DNA from: Isoetes taiwanensis
Lineage: Eukaryota; Streptophyta; Lycopodiopsida; Isoetales; Isoetaceae
Direction of reading: 5' to 3'
NCBI GenBank assembly: GCA_021234155.1
Contig: JAJEKV010000045.1
Coordinates: 2,069,474-2,133,473, forward strand
DNA length: 64,000 bases
In this document: in pieces, positions 1 to 10,952 of the stretch
How the letters are laid out: each line of letters begins with the position of its first letter
Position numbering within the stretch: the stretch's first letter is position 1
Translations under genes and position numbers: made by a program
Notes under the pieces: model-generated
Database searches by the model: none
Told to the model about the DNA's origin: nothing
What the model saw: only the letters and a program-made list of their open reading frames with translations

Positions 1-1050
1 TCGTCCCAATCCCATCATGGATATTATCACCCATAATTCTAAGATACTCAACTATCTGATAGGTCCTCTAGCTTGCTTAAAGCTGGTGTAGTCATTAGTC
101 GTTGGAGTAGCAAGGCGATGATCCATAATTTGTTGAAAAGCATCTGGTATCCTTGGAGTTGCTGTATAATCATTCGTGTGCCCTGCTTCTTTTGTTGAAC
201 ATATTCTGACTCTGCTCGTCCTTAATGTTGATGCTGATTACCTTCATTAACATTATCCCTCTTAGTGGACTTGCGGATGTAGTGGCGACATAAGGCTCGG
301 TGTCGCATCCCAAAGGCTTGGAGGTAATGTTCACCACTGCGTAGAATCTTTCATGTTTGACTCATCTGCCTTGAAGGTTATGAGATTCGAGGATGATTCT
401 TCTAACTCCTGAATTGATATTGTTGCATTGACCTTGTCGATTCTATTCTTCGTCCTGCTGGTTGCATGCTGTTGTTATAAGGCTGATGACAATGTTGAGT
501 GCTTTACCACTTCTAACTATACCACTTAGTCAAAGCATGTCTGCTTGGAGTCCAAATCTGATACTATTATGGCCTGTATATCTGTGATAGTTGCCCTTCC
601 TCGGAGGTATGTCCAGTCTCATCCTTTAGGGCTCTTGATATCATAAGTCGATGAAGTCGTCTACTTGTTGGTGGCATAGTTGTGACATTAGTCATCGATG
701 TGGGGCCGTTCCTCGAGACAATATGTCACTTGGAGAATATCCTTGACTAGGAGGTGTTCCTCCCCTAATGTAATCAATTTTGTAAGTGACATGATGCTCA
801 CTGGCTGTTGCATAGCCCTCTTGGCAATTCTTATGTCTATCCTTGATGTCGCAATCATCCTTCCTATAGGCTCTCCTTTATTCTTCGTGTTCGGGCTTCC
901 CTATACACCCTCTTGGCTTTTGATTTGCTGAAGTTTCCTCCATAAGTTTGCCCTCTGCTTTCAATTCGTTGATGTTGTCGAGTGTCTCCACTGTCGAGGC
1001 TCGGGGATCCGGAACGAAGGTTCTGCTGATCTATTTTACTGCCCTAAGGT
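1..1050 (-). pseudogene. Family I ORF2 remnant, cut by window edge
   Basis: Minus-strand frames near 640-560 give VDDFID followed, in other frames, by TDIQA. The plus-copy ORF2 has DDFIVRGAS and STSDIQAYS in the same order and spacing. Nearer the edge (about 200-10) another frame reads continuously with FQQIMDHR and FKQARGPIRQ. Many frame changes are needed. The short plus-strand ORFs at 698-931 and 948-1280 lack family resemblance and are taken as chance. Confidence 0.4.
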
Positions 1051-1110
1051 GCACAAGGCAACTAATACTATCACAAGAAGAATTACTTATGTCTACTTAC
1101 TCTACAGTCC

Positions 1111-1122
1111 CTATTTTTATAC
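1111..1122 (-). promoter_or_regulatory. Putative internal TATA box upstream of ORF2
   Basis: The minus strand reads TATAAAAATAGG, matching TATAAATAGG at the equivalent place in the plus copy (51742). It is followed by about 100 bp of leader before the ORF2 remnant. Confidence 0.45.
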
Positions 1123-1591
1123 CTTTATCCACTCTACCTCAAATGACCCACTTGGCATTTGGCACTTTACTAGGCACTGAGAAGGTACTTATTTACTATT
1201 ATGGGGTGGTAGAAGGGGACTCATTCACTGGGTGTACTTGGTGTGCTAGACTGAATTACCTAGATAGAATGAATTCCTAGATAATTATCTATGATACAAA
1301 GGCATGGCTGAAGACACTTGATGATAGTGCACCTATAACGTGTGTTGGTGTATCATACCAACGTGTGACAACAATTTCTAAGTTTCTAAGAAAAATGTTT
1401 AATTATACTACCTATATGTAGACAAGAGAATACTTAGCAAGATAAGAGCGACAACTAAGGTATGATGAATGCCGATGCTGTCTCTATCTAGCTTAAGGAT
1501 CTTGGTTCCAAGTCTAAGGCTTGGCCATTAATATTATCTAACATTATTAAAGCTTAAATATAATTAAGAATTATAATTCAAACATAAACGA

Positions 1592-1660
1592 TGCCCGCCC
1601 TTAGTGGTTGGCACGGGGGGGTTTGGGGGGGTTCAACCCTGTGGGTGGGAGGTTCAATTC
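1592..1660 (+). repeat. Possible tRNA-derived SINE head with G-runs
   Basis: Reads gcccttagtggttggcac (A-box-like) and, about 40 bp on, gggaggttcaattccc, which forms a T-arm-like hairpin with a B-box-like core. Between them is G7-TTT-G7. No tail or target duplication was identified, so this may be chance or a decayed tRNA-like sequence. Confidence 0.3.
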
Positions 1661-1668
1661 CCGCTACT

Positions 1669-1731
1669 GTGGGAACCCGCTACTGTGGGATTCTTTTAAG
1701 TTGAGAACGCACACCCATTTGGCGCGGTTTC
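1669..1731. repeat. Degenerate second foldback, family I minus copy
   Basis: The right half (aacgcacacccatttggcgcggtttcac) resembles the right half of the 1871-1937 unit, while the left half (gtgggaacccgct) pairs only partly. Its start lies about 202 bp from that unit; the two plus-copy units at 51284 and 51485 are 201 bp apart. It overlaps the end of a possible SINE-like head. Confidence 0.4.
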
Positions 1732-1870
1732 ACCTTGTACCTTGATTTCCGCCAAGATTCAACAATTTCAGGAACTATAAGAGCTTAAAATGCTTATTTG
1801 GGCCAATTCTAAACTAACTAGCAACTTATTTCATACCAAAAAGATATCTAAAAGTGCAAATATGGGCAAA

Positions 1871-1937
1871 CCGGGTGAATCCGCGCGGATGGCCTCTGCG
1901 TCGCGAACGCAGACGTGTTTGGCGCGGTCTCACCCGG
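1871..1937. repeat. 67-bp foldback, family I minus copy
   Basis: The outer arms ccgggtga and tcacccgg pair, followed by ccgcgc/gcgcgg and then ctctgcg/cgcagacg around a tcgcgaa loop. The unit is 67 bp, the same length as three of the four plus-copy foldbacks, and shares the core ggtctcac, but the rest of the sequence differs. It lies downstream of ORF1 and upstream of the ORF2 TATA box, as in the plus copy. Confidence 0.65.
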
Positions 1938-2239
1938 GTGGGCCAATTCTAGCTATTTTTGGATATTTTTAACAAATTTAAAGTGCTACACTGCATTTCT
2001 AGACAATTTCTAAGCATTCTAGCAACTTTTAGTACGAAATTTGGATCAATTTTGCCCTAAATCAAGTGACTATGCTACTTAGCCAATTAAGAGTATTTTA
2101 AGTAAGATGCAAAGGATTCTACTACAATTAATTTATACAAGAATATTTTTATATCCTACAAGCAATTAATTTATAGTAAATTTACTTTTGATGAGTAAAA
2201 ACAATGTACACGAAAAACAAATATTTATATAGTTTACTA

Positions 2240-3300
2240 AACTGGTCACGGCTTCTCTTTGCGAATCCTCCGCCAGGTGAAGGTCTTTTGGGCGAATCAC
2301 ATCCGCTTGGCATGGGTCGCTTCAGGGTTGGCTTCTTCAAAGGTTGTACCAGCTCTCGCCTCACCGCCTCCTGCGCAGGCTCGGACCATCAAGGGTGCAG
2401 ATCTTGGCCTCCTCGGCTTTGGCCGCCGTGGCGAGATCCCGCCATCGTTGATGTGGTTCAAGAGGTCGTAGCCCATCTTGAGCTCCTCAATAGACCTTTG
2501 ATGTAGGCACTCAAAAGAGAGTTTACGATCATCGACCGTACTTTTGGGCAATGTCGAATATGCTGAGCAGCTCTCTTTGTCTTGAGATTTGGCCCATGGC
2601 GGACCTTCTTCGGGGAATCGAAGTCGGGTGGTGGAGGCTAGCTTTTCACCTCGGGTCCGCTACCCTCACGCCGATCCATTGGCGGAGATAATTCTTGCAT
2701 GTTGCCTTCTTCTTCTCGTTATCCATATCTTGCTTGAGCTTTAAGTAGCTTCGGCGATGTTGCCCTCCTTGGACTGCATTGGATATGGTTCGCGGGCGTA
2801 GGGTCGCGGTAATGCGTTCTTGACCTCCCTCCTCCTCTCTTCTTCTTTAGCCTCTTGCTCCCTCCTCTTGTTGTTGTGGTCCTTCTTCTTGGGCTCATCT
2901 TCCTCCGGTTCGTCTAGTTGTGGTTCTCTCTTTGCGCCTCGTCTCTTCCTTCCCTTTTCTTCCGCATGATTGATTGCTCCCTTCCTTGTTGTTCCTGCGG
3001 CCGGGTTGCTCGTATTGCCGAGGTTTCTCCTACTGCTTGCTGCTCCCTATTCTTCACGGTAAGTTGCGGTTGCTTCTCTTTGTCGAAGTTGCTCTTGCTA
3101 CTTGCTCTCTCTCCCTTCTTTGGGTTGCTCCCTTTGTCGAGGGTTGCTCTAAGCTACTTGCTCTTCCTTCTGCGCGAGGATGTGGGCGCCATGATCTCAA
3201 TTTCCCCGAGCCTTGCGATCATTCACCTTGAAGTGCTAAGTCGTTTGCTCCTCCCAGTGAAACGATTAAATCCAAGAGCTTGAGTGGCTAAGTTTGTCGT
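2240..3300 (-). pseudogene. Family I ORF1 remnant, charged protein
   Basis: No single frame stays open, but joined minus-strand frames give a strongly charged protein with runs such as EPEEDEPKKK and EAKEEERRRE (around 2800-2920) and a Pro/Arg-rich tail (around 2300-2450, RRPKPRRPR). Composition and position match ORF1 of the plus copy at 49853. A weak TATA-like stretch (CTAATAAACC on the minus strand, near 3626-3636) lies upstream. It could be Gag-like or an accessory protein; no known domain was recognised. Plus-strand readings here are Leu/Ser/Cys-rich and are taken to be shadows. Confidence 0.4.
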
Positions 3301-3751
3301 CTGGCCTAGGTGCGGTCGGGGCCTCAAGAATTTGCTTGTCGCCGCCCAATCGTGAGTGCTTCAACGTTCGGTGCAAGCCGGAGCTTCCAACCTTCCTAGC
3401 TACTTGTTTGGTCCTCCCAAATGGCTTTTAGCTTCCTTGATGGTGGCCTCTTCGAGCGATCTTGCCTCTATCTCTACGGCTCCTTTGGATCGATCTCGTC
3501 GGCTGTTCGTTTGGTGGACACTCTTGTGACAGCTTCGGAGATTAGCTTCTAATTCGCCTTACAAGGGTAAGAGGGAGGTTCAAGCTACCTTTTGGGAACT
3601 TCTAGGGAGTAGAGGCGCTTCCATAGGTTTATTAGCTACTTTTTCTTAAGAGTAAATTTTATTATAACTATGGGTTAATAGTTAAGGTACTTCCCCTAAT
3701 CACTTAACTATTTTTCAAATTTTCCTAATTCCTTTTGGGCCAAGTAGTGGT

Positions 3752-3833
3752 CATTTCACGCCATTTCTTTCAAGCTTTATTTTGAGCGATTTCTCATTCA
3801 ATTTTTCACTTGAAAGGTGCGGTTCATGAACAA
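3752..3833. repeat. Degenerate foldback in leader of family I minus copy
   Basis: Arms of about 25 bp (starting gtcatttcacgcc, ending cggttcatgaac) are imperfect inverted repeats around a centre near 3790. It occupies the same place, between primer site and ORF1, as the foldbacks at 49384 and 49574 of the plus copy. The match is weak. Confidence 0.35.
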
Positions 3834-4035
3834 CTTGAGCTCAAATTTACTAGAAGGTTTCTTTTGACTATATTATCTCTACCACTTAGACTATACTTAA
3901 TCTAATTACTTAATTCTACTAATGGGAAAAAATTTCTCCCACTCGGTTCAAGACTGGAATTCTCATTCCATTGATTAGCCAGTTAGTCTACCTATTCAGG
4001 GATATGGTCAGTGCTAGCTCTTGGTCAACCAAGAA

Positions 4036-4051
4036 CATTGCTCTGATACCA
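4036..4051 (-). other. Primer binding site, initiator tRNA-Met type
   Basis: The minus strand reads TGGTATCAGAGCAATG one base inside the LTR. The first 12 bases are the usual complement of the 3' end of plant initiator tRNA-Met. The same sequence follows the LTR at 49186, which ties the two family I copies together. Confidence 0.9.
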
Positions 4052-4052
4052 T

Positions 4053-5688
4053 TGTGACGCTCCCTGCTAAATATACGACCACCGGCCGTGACACTCTCGG
4101 CAGAAATCCCCTCATCCGGCTCAACAACCGTGACAGTTCCAGCCTTCTACCCCAAGACTCTAAGGTGACCTGAGTGGGAGGGGACACGGCGAAAGGTGTC
4201 TTTATCTTTCCCCTATGGGCTCCTATAACAGCGGAAGCGATAAACAAGTCAGAACTAGCATCAAAGCATATAAATACTACCTCAAAGGATAGTCCATCAC
4301 ACATCCACAAGTGCAAAGATGATGAACGTGAACCGTAAAACATGAGAGCTCCTACCCGTGCCGGCACTGAAGGAGGATGACCGGACCGCTAGGCCTCAAG
4401 ATAGAGCGTACGAAGTCATGGCAATGGCGAGGGTTGGCATAAAACAATGGCTAGGGTTGACCACTCCATCCGCCCCTCCCCGTAAGCACACTTTGCGATG
4501 GGCTAAATCAAGCTCCTCGTGGACTCTAGCCTTCCTGGATACAATCCCATGGCATGGCCCATCTGGGACTACCTGTGCTGCATCTCCCCGTCCGATGAGG
4601 CAGGAAGGATTGCATCTCCCTTCCTGTGGTCTAGAGGTTCCGTGGCGGCTAGAGAATCGCGGGCGACACACGACCTACTGCACTGACTTAACCCCCAAAA
4701 CGAGAGCCGCTTCACACTTGCAGCTCTCGAGAGGCAGGCCGACACCATTGCCCCCGAGAGGTGTCCGGACCCATGCTCGCCCCTCGGCGTGACCCCCCAT
4801 AAGTCTAGCCCACTATGGGATCCCCCGGCCCCCACTCCCAGGGATCCTCCCTCCACATTGCCTATAGCCCCTATGTGGTGCTGAGTCACATCATAGCCTC
4901 AATAGCCTGGGTGGCTCCTATGCACAAAGCCGCAACTAATAGGAACTAAGGGATCTAACCTAGAGCATACTACATATGGCTCTAGGTCTCTACCCCCTTC
5001 CCAATACAAGAGGAGCAAACATGATCAACCATCATCACATAATCATCATATCATGAGAATAATCATAAATCTTAACCTAATCATCTATATCTAACTTTAC
5101 AGCTTAGAGTTCCTTGATTAGGGTTCAAGATGATGAATGAGGGTTCTAGGATGGCTCTACCCTAGATACAAGATACTAACTCATCCGGAATGCTAATTCC
5201 GATGAACTACTATGACTACTACTCTACATACCCCCCCAAAAGCACTCCCTCCCAATCTTGGCGCCTCCATGGTCTTCGAAGTGTTCGAGGTAGCTCCCAC
5301 TCCCTCGCATGTGGCGCCACGCCTGGGGCTGCCATGTTATGTCAGTGCACACCAGACGGTTCTCAAACGGAGTTTCGAAAGCCAAGAAGGTTCCCGTGAT
5401 CGTTGGAGCCGGAAAAGAGGCCTAGGGTTAGGGTTTAGGCCTTTATAGGTTAGGGTTCACATGTTATGCCATGTGGCTCCAATAGGGTAAGTCCGTGTGG
5501 CGGATGCCCAATGGGTTAAGGCCACGTGGAAAATGGTCTTAACCTAAGGTTGGCTAAGTTATATGAATAACTTAGTCACGCCCCCTAGTGCCACAATCTA
5601 TGGTATACAAGGCTATGAAGATAGACTTGTATAGTGGCGGGTCCAGGAATATACGTATTTATAGCGTATATTCCCCTGGAACGTCACA
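4053..5688 (-). repeat. 5' LTR of family I minus copy (about 1.64 kb)
   Basis: Read on the minus strand it starts TGTGACGTTCCAG at 5688 and ends CGTCACA at 4053, so it has TG...CA ends. It is homologous by eye to the LTRs at 29132-30648 and 42459-49184 (shared start, shared block around the CCACTCCATCCGCCCCTCC motif near 4462, shared end). A primer binding site follows directly on the inner side, so this is a 5' LTR and not a solo LTR. It contains a telomere-like stretch (tagggttagggttt) near 5422-5438. ORFs seen inside are short and not supported as genes. Confidence 0.85.
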
Positions 5689-6302
5689 AACTTCCATTTC
5701 AAAGCCTAGGGTGATGAGACAGGGATATCGAGTCAGTATTGGCACAAAAGGAAGATGGTGTAGAACAATAGGTAAGGTGGATCTAAAAAGGAAGGAAAGA
5801 AGAGTGAAATACATTAAGGAAAGGGAATAAAGACAACAATTCATCAAAAAATGCTAAAAAAAGTCAACACTAGGTTTAGGTGCTACCAATATAAGTTCCG
5901 AGCAAAACCAAGTTTGAGGTGTTATAAACATAATAGACTATAACAATTTAAGTAGACTATTTAAGGCGGCTTCGATAGTAAAAACCAACTAGTATCAACT
6001 AGTATAAACCAACAATAGGAAGAAACAATATCCAAATGTGATGGTGTCAAGTATATGCGGGTGAAAAATATCATGTTACTATAGAAAAAAACGTATAAAC
6101 CAATAAAACACAAGATCCTAAGTTGGTAACAAACGTCCATGGCGCAAAAAAGATAAGGTACATTAGAAAAATATATTCAAAAGAATAGAAACAAATGTAT
6201 TAAAAAAGAAAAGGAAAATAGAAACAAATATACTCGAAAAGAAAACATATTCGAAAGGAAATAGAAATGAATGTACTTAAAAGAAAACAAACTATGTCAA
6301 CA

Positions 6303-6363
6303 CATGAATTTGAACCCGTCACCACAAGTTAAAGAGCATTGTATGCTAACCATTATTACCCAT
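6303..6363 (-). repeat. tRNA-Lys-like sequence, probable SINE relic
   Basis: The minus strand reads ATGGTTAGCATACAATGCTC, then CTTTAACTTGTGG, then GACGGGTTCAAATTC. The middle resembles the anticodon arm and variable loop of plant tRNA-Lys(CUU), and the end matches the T-arm/B-box. The acceptor stem is not paired, so it is not a functional tRNA gene. A tRNA-Lys-derived SINE head is most likely. Confidence 0.5.
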
Positions 6364-6393
6364 AAGCATTAATAATAAATGATTACGTTCAAT

Positions 6394-6645
6394 ATACTTT
6401 ATTCGAGTAGCGGAGGATGCAAAGAAGCATGCGCATGTCGACAAAGAAGCGGAGCATGCAAAGAAGCATGCGGAAGGGAAAACAGGGAAAGACGAATTCG
6501 AGAAAATATAACGGCAGAACAAGCAGGGATTGACGGCAACGGATGTGTTTAAGAGGAAGAAGTTTGATGCCAGGAAGCAAGCACCAGTACAAACGTGGGA
6601 TACAACGGGGAAAAACATGAAAAAGCATGAAAAAAACAGGCCTAC
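6394..6645 (+). pseudogene. Short Lys/Glu/His-rich coding-like stretch, unknown
   Basis: The frame starting after an AG at about 6410 encodes a hydrophilic segment in which EDAKKHA and EHAKKHAEG are near repeats, then a frame change leads to FKRKKFDARKQAP. An AG sits just before it, so it could be a captured exon. Composition favours plus over minus (minus is Cys/Phe-rich). Family unknown; low certainty that it was ever coding. Confidence 0.25.
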
Positions 6646-8564
6646 AAGCAGTCAGGACATAGCTATATTACACTTACAGAGAAAGAAGGAGATGATGATG
6701 TGATCAAAGCATATGAGATAACGAAAATTTTGATTTGGGTTTAGATTCACAGTGATAAACCTGGTGACAAATCCAGAGAAAAACATACAACCCTAATTGA
6801 ACAACAGGATAAAGAATGAAAAGCCCTACAACGAATATGAAGATGCTATTGGTGATGCAATCAAAATAGCTATAGAACAAGAAGCAGCAAGTGATGCTTG
6901 GCACAATTGACGGAAGTAGCAGCCCACAATTGCCAACCAAAGATTTCTCATGCGAGATAAAAAAACATGTTAGAGATAGAAAAAATTAAGAAGCATTGCT
7001 GAACACCCAGAGAAAAGAATAAACTCGAGATTAGGTGCTACCACCACACCAAGAGAAGCATCGAGCGCCATAACGAGAAAAGCATACAACATAACTAACA
7101 TGGCAAATCTCCAATGAACAAGAGGAATGAAAGTGCAACTAAGACCCAAAAAACTGCTGTGAGAAGATGCCGATAATGGAGAAAGAGCCCAAACACGTAT
7201 ATATAGCCTCGTCTCTCTCCAAAATGGCGATCCGACGGTGTCGAATCGCATGCAATAAAAAAGGGATAAGGTCTTCAACATTTTTTTTTAACCTTGAATC
7301 ATCGGATTCAATATCCTCTATAATACTACAAGAAAAGCTTAAACAAACTTTAGAAGCCGACAACAGAACCAAAAGCATGACAGAAGCCATGATCAAGCAC
7401 TCAATAAACCTCTCTACGAAAACCTATGAAAAAAACAAGAAAGATATCAAAATTTTAACAAAATAATGGAATATTAGAACCCAAATACTTACCATCTTCA
7501 AAATCGGTGCTTCAAAACAGTTCTTAACGACTCTAAACAAGAAAAAAGCAAGTTAAAACTTGCATGCAACAAGTTTTATTATAAAAGATCTCGAAACCTC
7601 CGTACTCATCAAAAAACCTCTGTAGGCTCGTCAAAAACCTCTGTATATTCGTCAAACTCATACAACAGCTGATTAAAAGCCAGTGTCCAAGAAAAAACCA
7701 CCGAATGCCATAGCCGGACACAAAAAAAAATTGCGTGCCATCGCGCCGAACTTTGACGATGACGCAAAAGAAAGGAAGAACACATCGACAACAAGCTTTA
7801 TATAGCTCCGCAATGTCAGGGCACAGGTGTGCGTGCGAAATTGCCTAGTGTGTCCTTTTACGTCGAGTAATGGCCTGCTCGAGGCCATTATATAGCACCT
7901 AATGGTTGCTAAATTTTTTTTGGGTTTGATTAAGAAGTCTTGACATACTTGTAATGAATCCCCTATGAAGTGGCAAAATTTTTTGCAGGTCCCAATGGTT
8001 GGACATGTCTAGTTTTGCAGACTTGCTATTTGTGGCAATGTTTGGCCTAAGATCATATAGTATTTGGTGGTGGATTGTTACACTATATTTTGTGATAAGA
8101 ATTTTGGCATGACGTGAAGTTTAGCGCCCCGTCGCCTATAGATCAGGTTGTGGTAACTGGACCACTTTTGGTGGAGCAAGCACATGACTTGCCATTCCTG
8201 GGTGCATTCCTGCTACTCTCCTTGGTTGCATGGTACCTATCCTCTGTATTTACAATTTGTGGTTCACAGCTTTTGTGCTTGCTCCATTCTGGCTAGCTCT
8301 CAATTTTGACTTGTGGTTGAAGCTTTGTTGGTTGATATTCGGCTGCCACAACAGCTCGATTTGCTGCCGATTTATTGTTGCTTGTGTTTGAAGTGTTTGC
8401 CCTTGTACATGGAGCTTTTGCCATGTTTTTTGAGCTATTAGTGGTTGTGTAAGATGCCTATGCCATTGCATATATATGCCCCTACTTGGTTTGTATTTAA
8501 TCTTAGATGTGTTGTTCATTTGTTTTCTTGTATAATTCAAAGCAAGCAGGCGTTGCTTTGGGGA

Positions 8565-9700
8565 GAGAAGGTATGGATTAATGATGATCTGACAAAAGAA
8601 CAATATATTGAGTACAAACAGAAACTTTAGAAATTAAAAGATGCAAGGAAGAATGGACATAAGGCATTTCAGAGGAAGGGACATGTTGGTGTGGAAGAAA
8701 GGAATGTGAAAAATGCAGCTGTATAGGAAACAATGACCGCCAAATTTGCTTGTTGGAATATCAATACACTAAAACAAGAAAAAGTTGACACTATGGGGGA
8801 CATTTTAAGTAAAGTAGATGTAATATTCTTTCTTGAGACGCAGGTGGAAATGAAGAGGTAGGGCTTCCTGACATTATGGAGTTTAAAATGATGCATTCAG
8901 TATGGAATAAAAAGGAATGGAGGCTTAAAGGTTTTGGTGGCATTGCTTGCTATGTTAGACATGAATTTACATATTTAGTGACAGTATTTGATAAAATGGC
9001 ATCACTTTAGTATATTTGGATTGAAATACCCTCGACAACTGAAGAATTTATGTTTCCGGTTGCTAGTTTCCACCAAGAGAATCTCGTGTGCGCCTCCGAT
9101 AATTTAGACAAGGATGATTATTTTTCTCATTTGGAACAAGATATTTTAGCGTTTGGTTCCACAGGCGATGTGCATTTGCTAGGTGATTTTAATGGATGCA
9201 CAGCACAAAAACAAGCAGCTATAGTTAGTCCAGATAGAAATTCAGAATGGATGGAGATGCTTGATGAAGATGAGCTATCAATTTCTGGATGGCATAGACA
9301 CTCTGATGATAGGATTAGATGGCATAATCCACAAGGATACCATGTTTTGACATTATGTAGTGGTCTTGATATGATTACAGCCAAATTTTTCAGCTCTGGA
9401 AAATGTACTTATAAGAAGAAGAAGAAGAAGAAGAAGAGATTTTAATGTCACGCCACAAGGCAGCGTCCTATCGGACATGTGACACTTTACAACACACCCA
9501 GATGGGTCCTGCCCCCACCACTTTACATTGCTGAAGTGGGTCCTTCCCCCACCAACTTTACATTGCATGGCCACTTTCACAACGAGGCGTTGAACCCGTG
9601 ACCTTGGGTATGGCAGTTTAACGTCTTACCACAAGTGTTATGGACTATATTTTAGCCAAACCAACGTTTATTAATCAGATGGTCAATCTTTCTATGGCTG
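8565..9700 (+). pseudogene. LINE endonuclease (APE-type) fragment, split by a SINE
   Basis: Plus-strand frames read a charged leader (KDARKNGHKAFQRKG), then an exonuclease/endonuclease/phosphatase fold: FACWNINTLKQEKVD (about 8740), VDVIFFLET (8815), GGIACYVRHEF (8935), GDVHLLGDFNG (about 9165; the GDFN motif carries a catalytic Asp), WHNPQ, and after the SINE MDYILAKPTFINQMV (about 9640-9690), equivalent to the usual DYIL motif. No RT follows. In-frame stops (for example near 8730 and 9010) show it is dead. It may share an origin with the LINE tail at 31190, but the RT between them is missing. Confidence 0.65.
9413..9640 (-). mobile_element. tRNA-derived SINE with (CTT)n tail
   Basis: On the minus strand it begins near 9640 with CTTGTGGTAAGACGTTAAAC (A-box region), then GGTCACGGGTTCAACGCC (B-box at 9586-9596), a body with a near-duplicated block around gtggggg/tttacattg, and ends in (CTT)8 at 9438-9413. 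It interrupts the LINE endonuclease coding sequence between GKCTY and MDYILA, which supports a real insertion. No clean target duplication was seen. Confidence 0.65.
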
Positions 9701-9862
9701 CCATCACTCAGACTCCCCCCATGTGTAGTGAAGGATTTATTCCTTCCGGAGACACTCCCCAACCTATACGATGCTCCCATCATATAAATACGGAAAATCC
9801 CCTCTTCCATGGCTTACTACTCCACCATAGAAAGGGCTCTCTCCGTTCCCACCCTGACCACT

Positions 9863-10952
9863 TGTGATGGGCAAGTGTCCGAGTGAAGGACACGGAGGTG
9901 TCATTCGGGTCCCACTTTCTATGGGAATCCTATATAGTGGAAGCGCATATACATGTTAGCACCTAGCAACAATACAAATAAATAATATACCACCAATGGA
10001 AGGGTGGCCCATCATCATCAATAATGAATGCAAAAGAATACCAACATAACAAAGGAAATGCATCATAAATAAGGGCTCTACCCCGGCTCAGACTCATGGG
10101 AATCAACTGAGGGTCAAGGCCCTCGAATAATGACAGACAGAATCATAACAATGGTGTTGGCTGGCATAGAACAATGGCCAGGGTAGTCCACTCCATCCGC
10201 CCCTCCTGTGCACACTTTGCAGATAGGCTGGAACATGCTATGGCGTGGTTGTAGTCTTCCGGAGACGTAATCCCATGGAATCACCCTATGGAACTACTTC
10301 GGGTTACATCTCCTCGGTCCGATGAGGCAGGTCGAAGAGGCGTCCCCTCCTCGAGCATGACGGATCCCTGGGTGTGCTAGAGAACCCGTGCCCCCTCAGA
10401 GACCCCCGTGTTCGTACCCGACTTACTCCCCTAAATCTAAAGGCCGGCTCACCTGCCCGTTCGAGCCCAGGGCGCCCAATCGTATTGGCTCGATACCTAC
10501 GACCCAGGAAGTTTCAGACCCATACCTAGCCCCTCTCTCCGCGGATCGGGCTATAAGCCTAGCACACTGTAGGAGTCCCGTAGCTGCGCTAGGCAAGACC
10601 CCACTCCCGATTCACCATCGTACTCGTTATCTGGTGCTGAATCACATCATAGCATCCCCAGCCAGGTGGGCTCTTGTGCACAGGCTACATTTAATGGGAT
10701 TTAAGGGGTTCTAGCTAGGAGCATCACTAAATCTAGATAGCCTTTAGGTCCCTACCCCCCTTAATCCAATAGAACACAGGAGGAATAGAATCAGATACAA
10801 ACATCCATCATCATCATCATAAGTAGATCATAGAATAGAATCTAATCATCCATCTACTCAAAGAAGGGTCAGAAGAATACAAGCTACGCTAAAACTAACC
10901 GCTATCATAGCTATCTCTCTGGTTCTCCATTCTTCGGGCTGGAACGTTGGCA
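9863..10952 (-). repeat. Lone family I-like LTR (about 1.09 kb)
   Basis: On the minus strand it starts TGCCAACGTTCCAG at 10952 (compare TGTGACGTTCCAG) and ends CCCATCACA at 9863. The centre shares the CCACTCCATCCGCCCCTCC block (near 10185) with the LTR at 4053-5688. No primer site follows and the flanks (ccact, tcaga) do not match, so this is not a simple solo LTR. It may be a truncated or recombined element whose right end abuts the chromovirus fragment. It is shorter than the other family LTRs (about 1.5-1.6 kb). Confidence 0.65.

Larger units (their letters stand above)
1..5688 (-). mobile_element. Family I LTR retrotransposon, 5' part (minus copy, runs off the left edge)
   Basis: On the minus strand this reads LTR (5688-4053), a tRNA-iMet primer site (4051-4036), a leader, a degraded charged ORF1 (about 3300-2240), foldbacks (1937-1669), a TATA-like box (1122-1111) and a degraded ORF2 (about 1050-1). 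The same order occurs on the plus strand from 42459, so the two are copies of one family. Five bases aactt follow the LTR at 5689-5693 and would be one half of a target duplication; the other half is outside the window. Pol is not visible. The similar LTR at 29132, which closes a chromodomain-bearing element, suggests a chromovirus-type Ty3/gypsy family; this is inference. Confidence 0.75.
5694..8560. other. About 2.9 kb without a recognised gene
   Basis: AT-rich DNA. It holds a tRNA-Lys-like SINE relic (6303-6363), a short charged coding-like stretch (6394-6645), a purine-rich block near 6180-6290 and several short ORFs without recognisable domains. The stretch 7905-8560 looks like unique sequence. 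No promoter or gene structure could be supported. Confidence 0.5.

Noticed and set aside
698-1280. Two plus-strand ORFs (698-931, 948-1280) as genes
   Set aside because: No motifs; the region is the opposite strand of the ORF2 remnant and its leader.
4358-4889. ORFs of 91-144 aa inside the LTR at 4053-5688
   Set aside because: They lie in an LTR, and homologous LTRs at 9863, 29132 and 42459 do not keep the frames open.
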